A stretch of 64,000 nt of DNA from Phycisphaerales bacterium (GTDB taxonomy: Bacteria > Planctomycetota > Phycisphaerae > Phycisphaerales > UBA1924). The notes below the pieces were generated by a model that did no database searches, had not been told where the DNA came from, and was given only the letters and a program-made list of their open reading frames with translations. Shown here piece by piece: positions 36,585-45,364 of the stretch. The stretch's first letter is position 1; every line of letters begins with the position of its first letter. The translations under genes were made by a program, and so were the position numbers. Location of the stretch: assembly GCA_020847175.1 (NCBI GenBank), contig JADLCM010000031.1, positions 1 to 64,000 on the forward strand. Reading direction: 5' to 3'.

Positions 36585-37076
36585 TCACCACCTCGGCACA
36601 TCAACTTCCAACTCGATCTCGATCATGAACTCCGGGAGCGCAAGGCCCTTGACCTCAAGCCACGTGCCGGTGGGATACCCGTTGCCATAGACCTCGGCGC
36701 GGTAGGCCGAGGCGGGCAGGAAGGCCGCCATGTCGGTCGTGAAGATGTTCTCGACCACCACGTCGTCGAAGGTGCATCCGAAGTGATCCAGGATCATCCG
36801 CAAGTCGGCGTAGCAGTTGCGCATCTGCCGGTCGAGGTCGCCCACGGCCGTCGGCTTGCCCGCATCGTCCATGCTGACGGCGCCCGAGATCACCAGTCGA
36901 TCGCCGACCCGCATCGCGTGGCTGTAGCCGTAGGCCTGCTCGACGCCGGGCCGGAGCAGGAAGACTTCCCGATCCGTGCGGGCATCGTGGCTGCGGCATC
37001 CGGAGAGGGAGACGGACGCGGCGCCCGCAAGCAAGGCGCCCGCCCGAAGCACGACACCACCGCGCGTGATCGGCAT
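36585..37076 (-). CDS. RidA-family lipoprotein
   Basis: 163 residues from ATG 37076. The N-terminus has a signal with a lipobox (SVSLSGC, Cys near residue 27), unusual for this normally cytosolic family. The rest follows the RidA/YjgF fold: YGYSHAMRVGDRLVISGAVS, MRNCYADLRMILDHFGCTFD, VENIFTTDMAAF and GNGYPTGTWLEVKGLALPEF ending IEIELEV. Where imine-deaminating RidA has the conserved Arg (PARSxVxV), this chain has PTGTWLEV, so deaminase activity is doubtful. Confidence 0.82.
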   Translation of the reverse strand: MPITRGGVVLRAGALLAGAASVSLSGCRSHDARTDREVFLLRPGVEQAYGYSHAMRVGDRLVISGAVSMDDAGKPTAVGDLDRQMRNCYADLRMILDHFGCTFDDVVVENIFTTDMAAFLPASAYRAEVYGNGYPTGTWLEVKGLALPEFMIEIELEVDVPRW

Positions 37077-37138
37077 ACGGCACGCCACAGCGCGGCGGCG
37101 ATTGCCGACCCCCGGCACGGCCGCCGCGCAGGGGCATC

Positions 37139-38767
37139 TTATGTCGAGCGGGCAGGCGGCTGGGCGGACTGCGCCTCGGCGGGACCGGCATCCTGGCCCT
37201 CGCGCGCGGCGACCCTGCCGAGGGCCGGGGGCAGTTCGATGCCCGCCTGGCGTGCGAGCTCATGCAGCCGGGGAAGCGAGCCCACCACGCCGGCGAGGAA
37301 GTCGGACGTGGTGTTTCGCCCGTTGGGGCCCGTGCCGGTGTCCCACACCGTGATCTTGTCGATCTTGAGGTTGGCGATGGCCTGCACCTGGGCCTCGACG
37401 AGCTTGGGGAGCTGCTCAATAAGAAGGAGCGTGGGTCCGACGGCGGGGTCGCTGCCGCACGCCTCGATCAGCTTGCGGTAGCCCTCGGCCTTTGCCTCCA
37501 TCACGGCCTGCACGCCCTTGGCCTCGGCCTCGTACGTGGCCAGGGTTGCATCGGCCTGGCCCTGGGCTTCGCGGCGCTGCTTCTCGGCCTGGGCTTCGGC
37601 AGCGATCTCGATGCGCTTCTTCTCGATCTCCTGCGGGGCGAGCTGGTCTTTGCTCAGGCGGGCGAGTTCCTGCTCTCGCTGGGCGAGCAGGATCGCCTCG
37701 GAGGCCTTGGCGCTGGCGACCTCGCTGCGGCGCTTGGCCTCGGCCTGGATCTCGGCGAGCTGGGCGGTGCTCTTGGCCATCTTCTCGCGCGAGGTATTCT
37801 CGCCCGTGATCGCCAGGGCTTCGGCCTCTGCGACCTGCACGCGCTGCTCCTGTTCCGCGAGTTTCTTGGCCGCGACGGTCTCCGCGGCCCGCTGCGCGAC
37901 GACGATCTCGCGGTCGCGCTGGCTCTCGGCTTCGCCCTTGACGGCATCGGCCTCCAGGGCCGCGACCCGGACGCGCTGCTGCTGCTCCAGTTCCTTCTGC
38001 GCCTGCACGGCGGTGGTGTGCTCGCGCGTGACGTTGACGGTCTTCTCACGCACCGCGATCGACTCGCCGGTGGCGCCGTCTCGCTCCTGCTGGGCCACCT
38101 CCACCTTGGCCCGCTGAATCGCCTCGGCCGCGGCGCGCTTGCCGATCGCCTCGATGTACCCGCTCTCGTCGGTGATGTCGCGGATGTTGACGTTGATGAG
38201 CTCCAGCCCGATCTTGTTGATCTCCTGGGCGACGTTCTCGTTGATCAGGTTCATGAACTTCTCGCGGTCCTTGTTGATCTCCTCGATCGACAGGGTCGCA
38301 ATGACCAGGCGGAGCTGGCCCAGGATGATGTCCTGCGCCTGCTCGCGGACCTGCTGCACGCTCAGGCTCAGCAGGCGCTCGGCGGCGTTGTTCATGAGCA
38401 CGGGGTCGGTCGACACGCCCACGGTGAAAGTCGCGGGCACGTTCACGCGGATGTTGTTCAGTGACAGCGCGCCCTCCAGCGGAATCTCGATCACCAACGG
38501 TTCAAGGTGCAGGTACGCGTACTCCTGGATCAGGGGCCAGACGAACGCGCCGCCGCCGTGCATGCTCTTGCTCGCCTTCTTGCCCCCCACGCGCCCCGAG
38601 ACAACCAGGATCCGGTTCGCCGGGCACCGCTTGTAGCGGGTGGCAATGAACGTGATGGTGAAGAGGAAGAGCACCACCGCCGCCCCCACCACGAACAGCC
38701 AGCCCGAGGGGCCGTTGCGGAGCGACGATTGCGCGAGCGTCAACGATGCCAGTGCGGCGATGGACAT
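37139..38767 (-). CDS. Flotillin-like SPFH-domain membrane protein
   Basis: 542 residues from ATG 38767, with a GGAGG site. A transmembrane segment (about 22-44) is followed by an SPFH domain (CPANRILVVSGRVGG to NKIGLELINVNIRDITDESG). A very long Ala/Glu/Arg-rich coiled coil (about 225-425, QAQKELEQQQRVRVAALEAD region) and the flotillin C-terminal segment (AEGYRKLIEACGSDP, LLLIEQLPKLVEAQVQAIAN) complete it. Flotillins form ring-like oligomers that organise membrane microdomains. No NfeD-type partner is adjacent. Confidence 0.92.
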   Translation of the reverse strand: MSIAALASLTLAQSSLRNGPSGWLFVVGAAVVLFLFTITFIATRYKRCPANRILVVSGRVGGKKASKSMHGGGAFVWPLIQEYAYLHLEPLVIEIPLEGALSLNNIRVNVPATFTVGVSTDPVLMNNAAERLLSLSVQQVREQAQDIILGQLRLVIATLSIEEINKDREKFMNLINENVAQEINKIGLELINVNIRDITDESGYIEAIGKRAAAEAIQRAKVEVAQQERDGATGESIAVREKTVNVTREHTTAVQAQKELEQQQRVRVAALEADAVKGEAESQRDREIVVAQRAAETVAAKKLAEQEQRVQVAEAEALAITGENTSREKMAKSTAQLAEIQAEAKRRSEVASAKASEAILLAQREQELARLSKDQLAPQEIEKKRIEIAAEAQAEKQRREAQGQADATLATYEAEAKGVQAVMEAKAEGYRKLIEACGSDPAVGPTLLLIEQLPKLVEAQVQAIANLKIDKITVWDTGTGPNGRNTTSDFLAGVVGSLPRLHELARQAGIELPPALGRVAAREGQDAGPAEAQSAQPPARST

Positions 38768-38888
38768 GGCCCAGCCTCCAGACTGCGTTATCCGGGGTCG
38801 GAGGCAGCGGATTTCGTTCCCGCGCGTTCCCACCTCGGGCAAACAGCATCGCGGGAAGCGGCGGGATGTGCAAGTGCGCGTGGGAGGA

Positions 38889-40367
38889 TCACTTGCCCTG
38901 GCACACCGGGGCCAGTTGAACCTGGGCCTCGCCGAAGAGACGATCGCCCGAATCGGCGATGTCCCAGCGAATTTCTCGCACGCGGCGCGCGGCGCGCCGG
39001 GCGAGCACGGTCGTGAACTCCGGGGCAAGGGCCCAATCCGGCAAGAGCGACGGCCTGATCAGCCCCGCCAGGCGCGCGGGGGCAGGGGCCTGCGGCTCCG
39101 GGCACACGCCGCGCAGCAATTCCCCGAAGCGACGAACCGCGAGCGCCGGGCTCGGCCCGGGAGGCCCGCGGAACACCAGCAGCCAGCCACCGGTCGGGCA
39201 CTCACCCGGCACCGCGGCCCACGCGAGGGTGCCGCAGCGCGAACTCAGTGCCGCGGTTCGGACGCTTCCCAAGGCGCGCCCCCCGAAATCGGGGCCCCGG
39301 AGGTCGTCCCGGCCGGTGAGCGCCGGAAAGGCCTCCGCCATCCGCCGGTCGAGAGCCACCGCGGCAAGCGGCAAGTCGCGCGCCTCGGCGGCCCAACTGA
39401 CTTGGCCGAAGTTCGATTCTCCTCCGCACGCGCGCTGCATCCACAACGCGCCCAGGCGACCTGCCTCGTCGGGCTCGGGAGCATCGGGCTGGGCCTCGGG
39501 GGCGAGCAGCAGAGTCGCCCGGCGGAGCAGCGCGGCGTCGCCGACCATGGCCAGTGCCGCTGGCTCGCCGAGCGCCGCCAGATCGGGGGCCGTCCAAGGA
39601 CCGCGCACGGGGGCCTGCGGGAGGGCGCCGGTGCGGCGCAGCGCGAACGATGCGGCCCACCCGTCTCCGTTCGGCCTCGCGGTGAGCGCGAACTCTGCGT
39701 GTTCGGAGCGTCGAAGCAGCAATACCGGACCGGCTTCGAGCGAGCGGGCCTCCACCAGCGCCGGCGTCTCGGCGAGGGTCGCCTCGCGCGGGGCCCTGGC
39801 GATGAATGCGCACAGGTCATCGAAGAGCCCGCGCGACGTGGAGGGCGCAAAGACCATCTCCCCCGCTTCTCTTGCGCCGCGCGCCGTACGCATCGCCATC
39901 ACGAACTGCCCCCGCTCCATCGAGAGGATCGGCAGTCCGCCCTTGATCTCTCGGGTGCGGGGCCGGAGCGCCTCAACCACGCGACGCTGTGTACGGTCGC
40001 TCACACTCGTCACGAGCGCCCATTCTCCGGACTCGGGAGGGTCGCCCCGGAACACGACCAACACGCTCTCGCCGAGCAGGGCGTCGAAGGCCTCTGCCGG
40101 CCCGAGCCCAAGCTCACCGGCGAGCACGGCCCAGGCGCCGGCCAGGGAGGAGGCGGCGGGTGCATCGAGCAATGCCGCCGCCAGCGCCTCGCCTGACTCG
40201 GTGCCGCGCAGGCTTCGCGCCTCGTCAATCGCGATCACCATCGAACAGGATTCGGGAAGCTGCGCCGCGCGGTCGAGCCCCGGTTCGCAGCCTGCGCGAG
40301 TCGACATCGCCGACGCGCTGAAGGCGCTGAGCCAGAGCATCGCCGCGATGGTCGGGAATCGGATCAT
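38889..40367 (-). CDS. Exported protein of unknown function
   Basis: 492 residues from ATG 40367, with a signal peptide (about 1-20, MLWLSAFSASA). The body is rich in Ala/Leu/Arg and has repeated alpha/beta units such as CSMVIAIDEARSLRGTESG, ESVLVVFRGDPPESGEW, VMAMRTARGAREAGEMVFA and TGGWLLVFRGPPGPSP. The pattern of an inhibitor-like periplasmic domain with paired LLVFRG strands recalls planctomycete DUF3352-type proteins, but I cannot confirm it. It is separated from the flotillin gene by 121 bp in the same direction. Confidence 0.65.
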   Translation of the reverse strand: MIRFPTIAAMLWLSAFSASAMSTRAGCEPGLDRAAQLPESCSMVIAIDEARSLRGTESGEALAAALLDAPAASSLAGAWAVLAGELGLGPAEAFDALLGESVLVVFRGDPPESGEWALVTSVSDRTQRRVVEALRPRTREIKGGLPILSMERGQFVMAMRTARGAREAGEMVFAPSTSRGLFDDLCAFIARAPREATLAETPALVEARSLEAGPVLLLRRSEHAEFALTARPNGDGWAASFALRRTGALPQAPVRGPWTAPDLAALGEPAALAMVGDAALLRRATLLLAPEAQPDAPEPDEAGRLGALWMQRACGGESNFGQVSWAAEARDLPLAAVALDRRMAEAFPALTGRDDLRGPDFGGRALGSVRTAALSSRCGTLAWAAVPGECPTGGWLLVFRGPPGPSPALAVRRFGELLRGVCPEPQAPAPARLAGLIRPSLLPDWALAPEFTTVLARRAARRVREIRWDIADSGDRLFGEAQVQLAPVCQGK

Positions 40368-40498
40368 CCTGGGCTCAATCTCGGCGGCATTCAGCGACGG
40401 ATCGGTCGGGGCGCGGGATACTCGCCGCCCTGCATCGAAGGGCTGACACAATCGCCCCGGGGCTCGCGATGAGTTGAACACGTCGTCATCTGCCCGCG

Positions 40499-41341
40499 CT
40501 ACCGATCAAAGGGGGCATCGGTCTCGGCGCGAGGCAGGGGGAGGCTGTTGATCCACATCGTGCCGCGCCACTGGCCGCGGGAGAGATCGGCCGCCGTGAC
40601 CGGAGACCCATCCACCACGACGAACCATGCGCTACGGGCCATCTCGGGGCAGCGCCCGACCGGGGCCGCCTCGCCGAACGGATTCGCACCGGTGTCAATC
40701 GTGAACGCGGATGCGTCCGGAGCATACGAGGCCCGCCTGATCATTCCGGGCTCGGCTGACCAGCGGAGATGAAGAGGGACGCCCACTTCGACAGGGTGCC
40801 GCGTCCCGACCCGCGCGGCTCGATGTCCGCGCTCCCCGGACCCGACGGGCATCATGAAGTCGGCAAGGCCCGAGCGCCCCGCCTCCACGACGCGGGAGAC
40901 GGGCATCGGCGCGGGCGACGCAAGGTCGAGCTCGGGGTTGCGTTCGCGTGCGAAGAGCACGAGCCCGAATGTGAGCAGCGCTGCGCCAAGCACGCTGGCC
41001 CGACCGGCGGTCACGAGCCGGCGCTGGCGCAAACCCAGGAACCCCCGGGTACGCCCGACCCGGCGCAGCACCGCAGACGAAACGTCCGGAGCGATGACGG
41101 GTTCGTCGAGGCGGGCGAGCACGTCGCGGGTGAGAGCAACCTCGCGGGCCGCGCTCGCGTCAGACCGGAGTGCGCTCAGGAACCCGTCCCGCTGCGGGCG
41201 CGACAGTTCGCGGTCGAAATAGCGGTCAATCTCCTCGCGCGAGACCCTCGCTTCCGGGGCCACGCCGTACGGATTGCCGCATTCGGGCTTGGGCGCGTGA
41301 CCGCCGCTTCCGACGGGCGGATCGAGGTGCAGAAGCATCAT
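40499..41341 (-). CDS. Putative transmembrane anti-sigma factor
   Basis: 280 residues. Its ATG at 41341 overlaps the ECF sigma stop (ATGATG over TGA), so the two are translationally coupled. The N-half (SREEIDRYFDRELSRPQRDG, about 34-53) is a helical anti-sigma-like domain, but the zinc HxxxCxxC signature is absent. One transmembrane helix (about 115-132, ASVLGAALLTFGLVLFA) separates it from a periplasmic C-half of about 145 residues. The assignment rests mostly on the coupling and topology. Confidence 0.7.
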   Translation of the reverse strand: MMLLHLDPPVGSGGHAPKPECGNPYGVAPEARVSREEIDRYFDRELSRPQRDGFLSALRSDASAAREVALTRDVLARLDEPVIAPDVSSAVLRRVGRTRGFLGLRQRRLVTAGRASVLGAALLTFGLVLFARERNPELDLASPAPMPVSRVVEAGRSGLADFMMPVGSGERGHRAARVGTRHPVEVGVPLHLRWSAEPGMIRRASYAPDASAFTIDTGANPFGEAAPVGRCPEMARSAWFVVVDGSPVTAADLSRGQWRGTMWINSLPLPRAETDAPFDR

Positions 41342-41931
41342 GGCCTCACCCCGCTCTCGTGCGCCGCGAAGCGGGCGTCCCGCGTCATCAGTTCGCGCAG
41401 GCGCTGGCGGCCGCGATGCAGATGACTCTTCACGGTGCCCTCGGGCATGTCCATGTGCGCCGCGATGACCGAGATCGGCCAATCGAGCTGGTGGAAGAGC
41501 ACGATCACTTCGCGCTGGTCCTCTGAAAGCCCTTGCAGCGCATCGTCGAGGCAGCCGCGCACCAGCGCCCCGCCATCAGCGCGATCCACGGGGGCTTCGG
41601 GGGCATCATCCGCCGACCGTCGCGCGCTCACCGCGTCGGTGTCGTAGGCAGGGCGAAGTTTCTGGTTGGCGTTGACGTACAGGCGTCGCGCGATCGTGAA
41701 CAACCACGTGGAGAAGCGAAACCGAGGATCGAACCGATCCAGGTTGCTCAGCACGCGCACGAAGGCCTCCTGCGCGATGTCCTCGGCCATGTCCGGGCGG
41801 CCCGACATGCGCAGCAGATAGGCGAAGAGTGAATGCTGGTGAGCCTGGATCAGCGCCCCGGCGGCCGCGCGGTCGCCCGCGGCGGCGAGCCGAATGAGCC
41901 GAGCCTCGTCGTTCTTGGGGTACGCCGCCAT
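41338..41931 (-). CDS. ECF-family RNA polymerase sigma factor
   Basis: 197 residues. Region 2 is HQHSLFAYLLRMSGRPDMAEDI, then QEAFVRVLSNLDRF and FSTWLFTIARRLYVN. A low-complexity linker follows, then region 4 with LQGLSEDQREVIVLFHQLDWPISVIAAHMDMPEGTVKSH split across its helix-turn-helix and ending LHRGRQRLRELM. The start at 41931 is preceded 7 nt upstream by TATATT with no ribosome site (leaderless). It is coupled to the anti-sigma-like gene that follows. Target promoters are unknown. Confidence 0.92.
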   Translation of the reverse strand: MAAYPKNDEARLIRLAAAGDRAAAGALIQAHQHSLFAYLLRMSGRPDMAEDIAQEAFVRVLSNLDRFDPRFRFSTWLFTIARRLYVNANQKLRPAYDTDAVSARRSADDAPEAPVDRADGGALVRGCLDDALQGLSEDQREVIVLFHQLDWPISVIAAHMDMPEGTVKSHLHRGRQRLRELMTRDARFAAHESGVRP

Positions 41932-41938
41932 GCGGTTC

Positions 41939-41944
41939 AATATA
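41939..41944 (-). promoter_or_regulatory. Putative -10 box for leaderless ECF sigma gene
   Basis: TATATT on the minus strand, 7 nt before ATG 41931. It is the closest match to the TATAAT consensus among the leaderless set. Confidence 0.55.
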
Positions 41945-42147
41945 CCCTGCCCAGCGGTCCGGGTTGCCGATCTTGCACAAGATTGGCGCGGGTGCCTCCG
42001 TCCCGACCCGAGAACTCTTCGCTTGGGCGACAGCCCTGGGTCGCAGCGCGCCCGCAATGAAGCGTGGGGCTCGGCCGGTGCCGAACCCCACGCCTTGATA
42101 CCCAAACACAATACGTCCGGATGGGCGGACTGCGATCGGAGAACTGG

Positions 42148-42849
42148 TCACGCAGCCGGCCGAACGCGGCGCGGGGTCGCGGCGCGCTCGGCGGGCTTGG
42201 CCGCGGACATGGGCAGGGGCTCGCTGATCGTCTCCACAAGCTCGAGCGGGTCGCGGGCCGAAGCGTGGGCGCCGATCTCTTCCGCGAGCCCTTCGGCGCG
42301 GTTGAAGACCCCGCCTCCCACCACGATGCGCATCCCGGGACAGGCGCCGATCTCGCGGATGGTGTCGATGATGTTGCGGATATCCGGCAGGTCGCCGGGC
42401 GCGGAGGCGAAAAGCACGAGGAAGTCGGGGCGGGTTTCGTGCACCTGGGCGAGAATCTCATCCGCGGGGATGCCCCCGCCGGCGAAACGGACGCTGTAGC
42501 CCGCGGCCTCCATGAGGTCGACCGACATCTGGGCGCCGAGCTCATCCGCCTCGCTCGGCCCGCAGCAGGCAAACACCGTGCGCCCGTTAGGAGCCGCGAG
42601 GTCGAGCCGGGCCGCGTGCTGGTCGACCAGCTGACGGAGCAGTTTCGTGCCCATGCGGTGCGCCAGCTTGGTGAGCTGATCCTGGCGGAAGAGCCGCTCC
42701 ACGAGCTCGTAGGTGGGCCAGAAGAGTTCGTAGACGAGGTCGCTCGCGGGCACCCCGCGCGAGGCGGCGTGCACGAGTGAACGCGCGGCGGGTCGGTCGC
42801 CGCTGATGATGGACTCGAAGAGCTGCTCGACGATCAGGTCCTGCGACAT
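42148..42849 (-). CDS. Cobalamin-binding domain protein, ligand His replaced
   Basis: 233 residues. An N-terminal helical cap (about 1-80, LFWPTYELVERLFRQDQLTK) precedes a Rossmann B12 domain, as in CarH/methionine-synthase-like sensors. The family E/D-x-H-x-x-G site reads PSEADELGAQMSVDLMEAAG, so residue 102 is Asp rather than His. Later B12 marks remain (LFASAPGDLPDI, RIVVGGGVFN). There is no DNA-binding domain and no B12 enzyme domain. It may bind a corrinoid without the lower His ligand or serve as a light/redox sensor partner; both are inference. Confidence 0.78.
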   Translation of the reverse strand: MSQDLIVEQLFESIISGDRPAARSLVHAASRGVPASDLVYELFWPTYELVERLFRQDQLTKLAHRMGTKLLRQLVDQHAARLDLAAPNGRTVFACCGPSEADELGAQMSVDLMEAAGYSVRFAGGGIPADEILAQVHETRPDFLVLFASAPGDLPDIRNIIDTIREIGACPGMRIVVGGGVFNRAEGLAEEIGAHASARDPLELVETISEPLPMSAAKPAERAATPRRVRPAA

Positions 42850-43336
42850 TGGCGCACTCCGGGGACATGCTTGGTCCGCGTGCGTCCTGCCCGTCGGAAC
42901 CGAGGCGGTGAGAGGTTCGGCGTTCCACGCCGGCGAGGTCGTTCTCGCGTGAGGGCATCCATCGGCGCGAGGGGTCGCGTAAGACGTTGAACTTGAAGCG
43001 GGCCGCGCGAAACGACCGCGGAGCGCGGATTCGCGCAACTTGGCGCGGTTCCGGAGGTGCGCCGGTCCCGTTCGGAGAACGGGCGGGCGCATTTGATGCG
43101 TCCCGCTCGCGCTTGGCCCTTCGCGGTTCAACGACCCCCAGCGTTCAAACGACGAGGGCGCAGGAAGTGCCGCTGGACTGGGAGGAATACGCCCGATAAG
43201 TCGGGTGACGCCTCGCCCCGGTGCAGCGCGCGGCGCAGACCTTGCGTCCGTAGTCGGCGCGGCCTGTCAGGGCCGGAATGGCGCTCGCGGGGCCGCGGAC
43301 AAATTAGTCTCGCGTTCCCCCTACCATCCCGCAGCC
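42850..43336. other. Intergenic region between divergent B12-domain gene and lepA
   Basis: 487 bp. No credible gene is seen. The right end holds the lepA -10 box. The rest contains only short GC-driven frames. Confidence 0.5.
43322..43327 (+). promoter_or_regulatory. Putative -10 box of lepA
   Basis: TACCAT, 9 nt before ATG 43337, with no Shine-Dalgarno between. Confidence 0.45.
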
Positions 43337-45262
43337 ATGTCCGACCAGCAGCCGCACATCCGCAACTTCTCCATCATCGCCCACATCGACCACGGCAAGA
43401 GCACCCTCGCCGACCGGCTTCTCCAGGCGACCAACGCCGTCTCGGCGCGCGAGGCCAAGGAGCAGATTCTCGACTCGATGGATATCGAGCGCGAGCGCGG
43501 CATCACGATCAAGGCCTCCGCGGTGACGGTCTATCACCACCATACGCCGGGCGAGAACGCGGACGAACTCGAATCCGAAGCCGCCGCCGCCAGCGGCGAC
43601 ACGGAAGCCGCGGGGAGCGGAGGCGAAGACGTACGGACGCACGGCAGCGAGCTGTACATGCTCAACTTCATTGATACCCCCGGGCACGTCGACTTCAACT
43701 ACGAAGTCTCCCGCGCCCTCAAGGCGTGCGAAGGGGCCATCCTGGTGGTCGATGCCACGCAGGGCGTGGAAGCCCAGACGGTCGTGAACGCGTACCTCGC
43801 GATCTCGCAGGATCTCGAGATCATCCCCGTCCTCAACAAGATCGACCTGCCCAGCGCCCGCCCCGACGAAGTCGCTGAGGAAATCGAGCAGGTGCTGGGC
43901 ATCGACCCGTACTCCTGCATCCGCGTCTCGGCGAAGACGGGCATCGGGATCCCGGAGCTGCTCGCGGCGATCTGCGAGAAGCTCCCGGCCCCGCGCCAGC
44001 CCGTGGTGCCCCAGACCCGCGCCCTCATCTTCGATGCGACGTACGACGACTACCGGGGCGTCATCGTCTACATCCGCGTGTTCGACGGGCGCCTGCGCCT
44101 GGGCGACAAGATCCGCATGATGGGCCTGCAGCGCACCTACAGCATCACCGAGCTCGGCAAGTACACGCCCAAGCCCGTCAAGGTCAAGGAACTCGGCCCG
44201 GGGGAGACCGGCTATCTCGTCGCGGCCATCCGCAACCTCGCCGACGTGCGCGTCGGCGACACCATCACGCTCGAGACCGACCCCGCCGCGGAACAGCTCG
44301 AGGGGTACCAGCCCCCGCGCCAGATGGTCTTCTGCGATTTCTACCCGGCCACGAGCGAAAAGAAGGGCAATGACTTCGAGCAGCTCCGCGAGGCCATCGA
44401 GAAACTTTCCCTCAACGATGCGTCGTTCACGTTCCAGCCCGTGCACTCCGAGGCGCTCGGCTTCGGCTTCCGCTGCGGCTTCCTCGGGCTTCTCCACATG
44501 GACATCATCCAGGAACGGCTCGAACGCGAGGGGGGCGTCGAGATCGTTCAGACCGCGCCCACCGTTTCCTACAAGGTCGATGTCCGCACCAAGGGCGGCG
44601 AAGTCGAAGAGACCGAGGTCCACAACCCCGCGGATCTCCCCGACCCGTCCCACATCGTCGACGTAAAGGAGCCGATCTGCCGCGTCGAGATCATGCTCCC
44701 CAAGCACTTCATCGGCGACGTGATGAAGCTCTGCCTTGACCGGCGCGGGCAGTACAAGGCCCAGATGTTCGTCTCCGAGGCCCGCGAGATGATCACCTTT
44801 GAGATCCCGCTCGCCGAGATCATCTACGACTTCTACGACAAGCTCAAGGGCATGACGAGCGGCTACGCCACGATGGACTACGAGGTGACGGGCTACCGCA
44901 CCGACCGCCTCGTCAAGGTTGACATCCTCATCAACGCCGAGCCCGTCCCCGCGCTCTCCTTCATCGCCCACCGCGACCGCGCCGAGCAGCGCGGCAGGCA
45001 GCTGCTGGTCCGCCTGCGCGAGGAGATTCCCCGGCACCAGTTTGAGATCCCCCTCCAGGCCGCCATCGGCGGCAAGATCATCGCCCGCGAAACCATCAAG
45101 GGATTCCGCAAGGACGTCACCGCCAAGTGCTACGGCGGCGACGTGAGCCGCAAGCGCAAACTGCTGGAGAAGCAGCGCGAAGGCAAGAAGCGGATGAAGA
45201 GCGTGGGGAGCGTCGAGATCCCGCAGGAGGCGTTCATGGCGGTGCTGGACACGGGGGAGTGA
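43337..45262 (+). CDS. lepA: Elongation factor 4 (LepA), with an insertion in the G domain
   Basis: 641 residues; a ribosome-associated GTPase that can back-translocate or remodel stalled ribosomes. G1 is AHIDHGKSTLADRL (15-28), G2 lies in ERGITIKA, G3 is FIDTPGHVDF (111-120) and G4 is PVLNKIDLPSA. The LepA-specific C-terminus (LIHRDRAEQRG-like AHRDRAEQRGRQLL and YGGDVSRKRKLLEKQREGKKRMK) is intact. About 28 extra acidic residues (about 71-103, ENADELESEAAAASGDTE region) lie between switch I and G3. The leader has a TACCAT box 9 nt before the ATG. Confidence 0.97.
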   Translation: MSDQQPHIRNFSIIAHIDHGKSTLADRLLQATNAVSAREAKEQILDSMDIERERGITIKASAVTVYHHHTPGENADELESEAAAASGDTEAAGSGGEDVRTHGSELYMLNFIDTPGHVDFNYEVSRALKACEGAILVVDATQGVEAQTVVNAYLAISQDLEIIPVLNKIDLPSARPDEVAEEIEQVLGIDPYSCIRVSAKTGIGIPELLAAICEKLPAPRQPVVPQTRALIFDATYDDYRGVIVYIRVFDGRLRLGDKIRMMGLQRTYSITELGKYTPKPVKVKELGPGETGYLVAAIRNLADVRVGDTITLETDPAAEQLEGYQPPRQMVFCDFYPATSEKKGNDFEQLREAIEKLSLNDASFTFQPVHSEALGFGFRCGFLGLLHMDIIQERLEREGGVEIVQTAPTVSYKVDVRTKGGEVEETEVHNPADLPDPSHIVDVKEPICRVEIMLPKHFIGDVMKLCLDRRGQYKAQMFVSEAREMITFEIPLAEIIYDFYDKLKGMTSGYATMDYEVTGYRTDRLVKVDILINAEPVPALSFIAHRDRAEQRGRQLLVRLREEIPRHQFEIPLQAAIGGKIIARETIKGFRKDVTAKCYGGDVSRKRKLLEKQREGKKRMKSVGSVEIPQEAFMAVLDTGE

Positions 45263-45293
45263 ACGGGCGATGGCCCGGCCCTGCCTCAACGCG

Positions 45294-45320
45294 GCGGGGC
45301 GGGCTGCGTGCCCGCCCCGC
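45294..45320. terminator. Hairpin after lepA
   Basis: A perfect 10-bp stem (GCGGGGCGGG 45294-45303 with CCCGCCCCGC 45311-45320) has a 7-nt loop, 32 bp past the lepA stop and 45 bp past the convergent DUF1579 gene stop. No T-run, so termination is probable but not certain. Confidence 0.5.
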
Positions 45321-45364
45321 GTGTCGATCCGGTCAGAACGGAACTCGCGAACCCGGTCGCGGGA

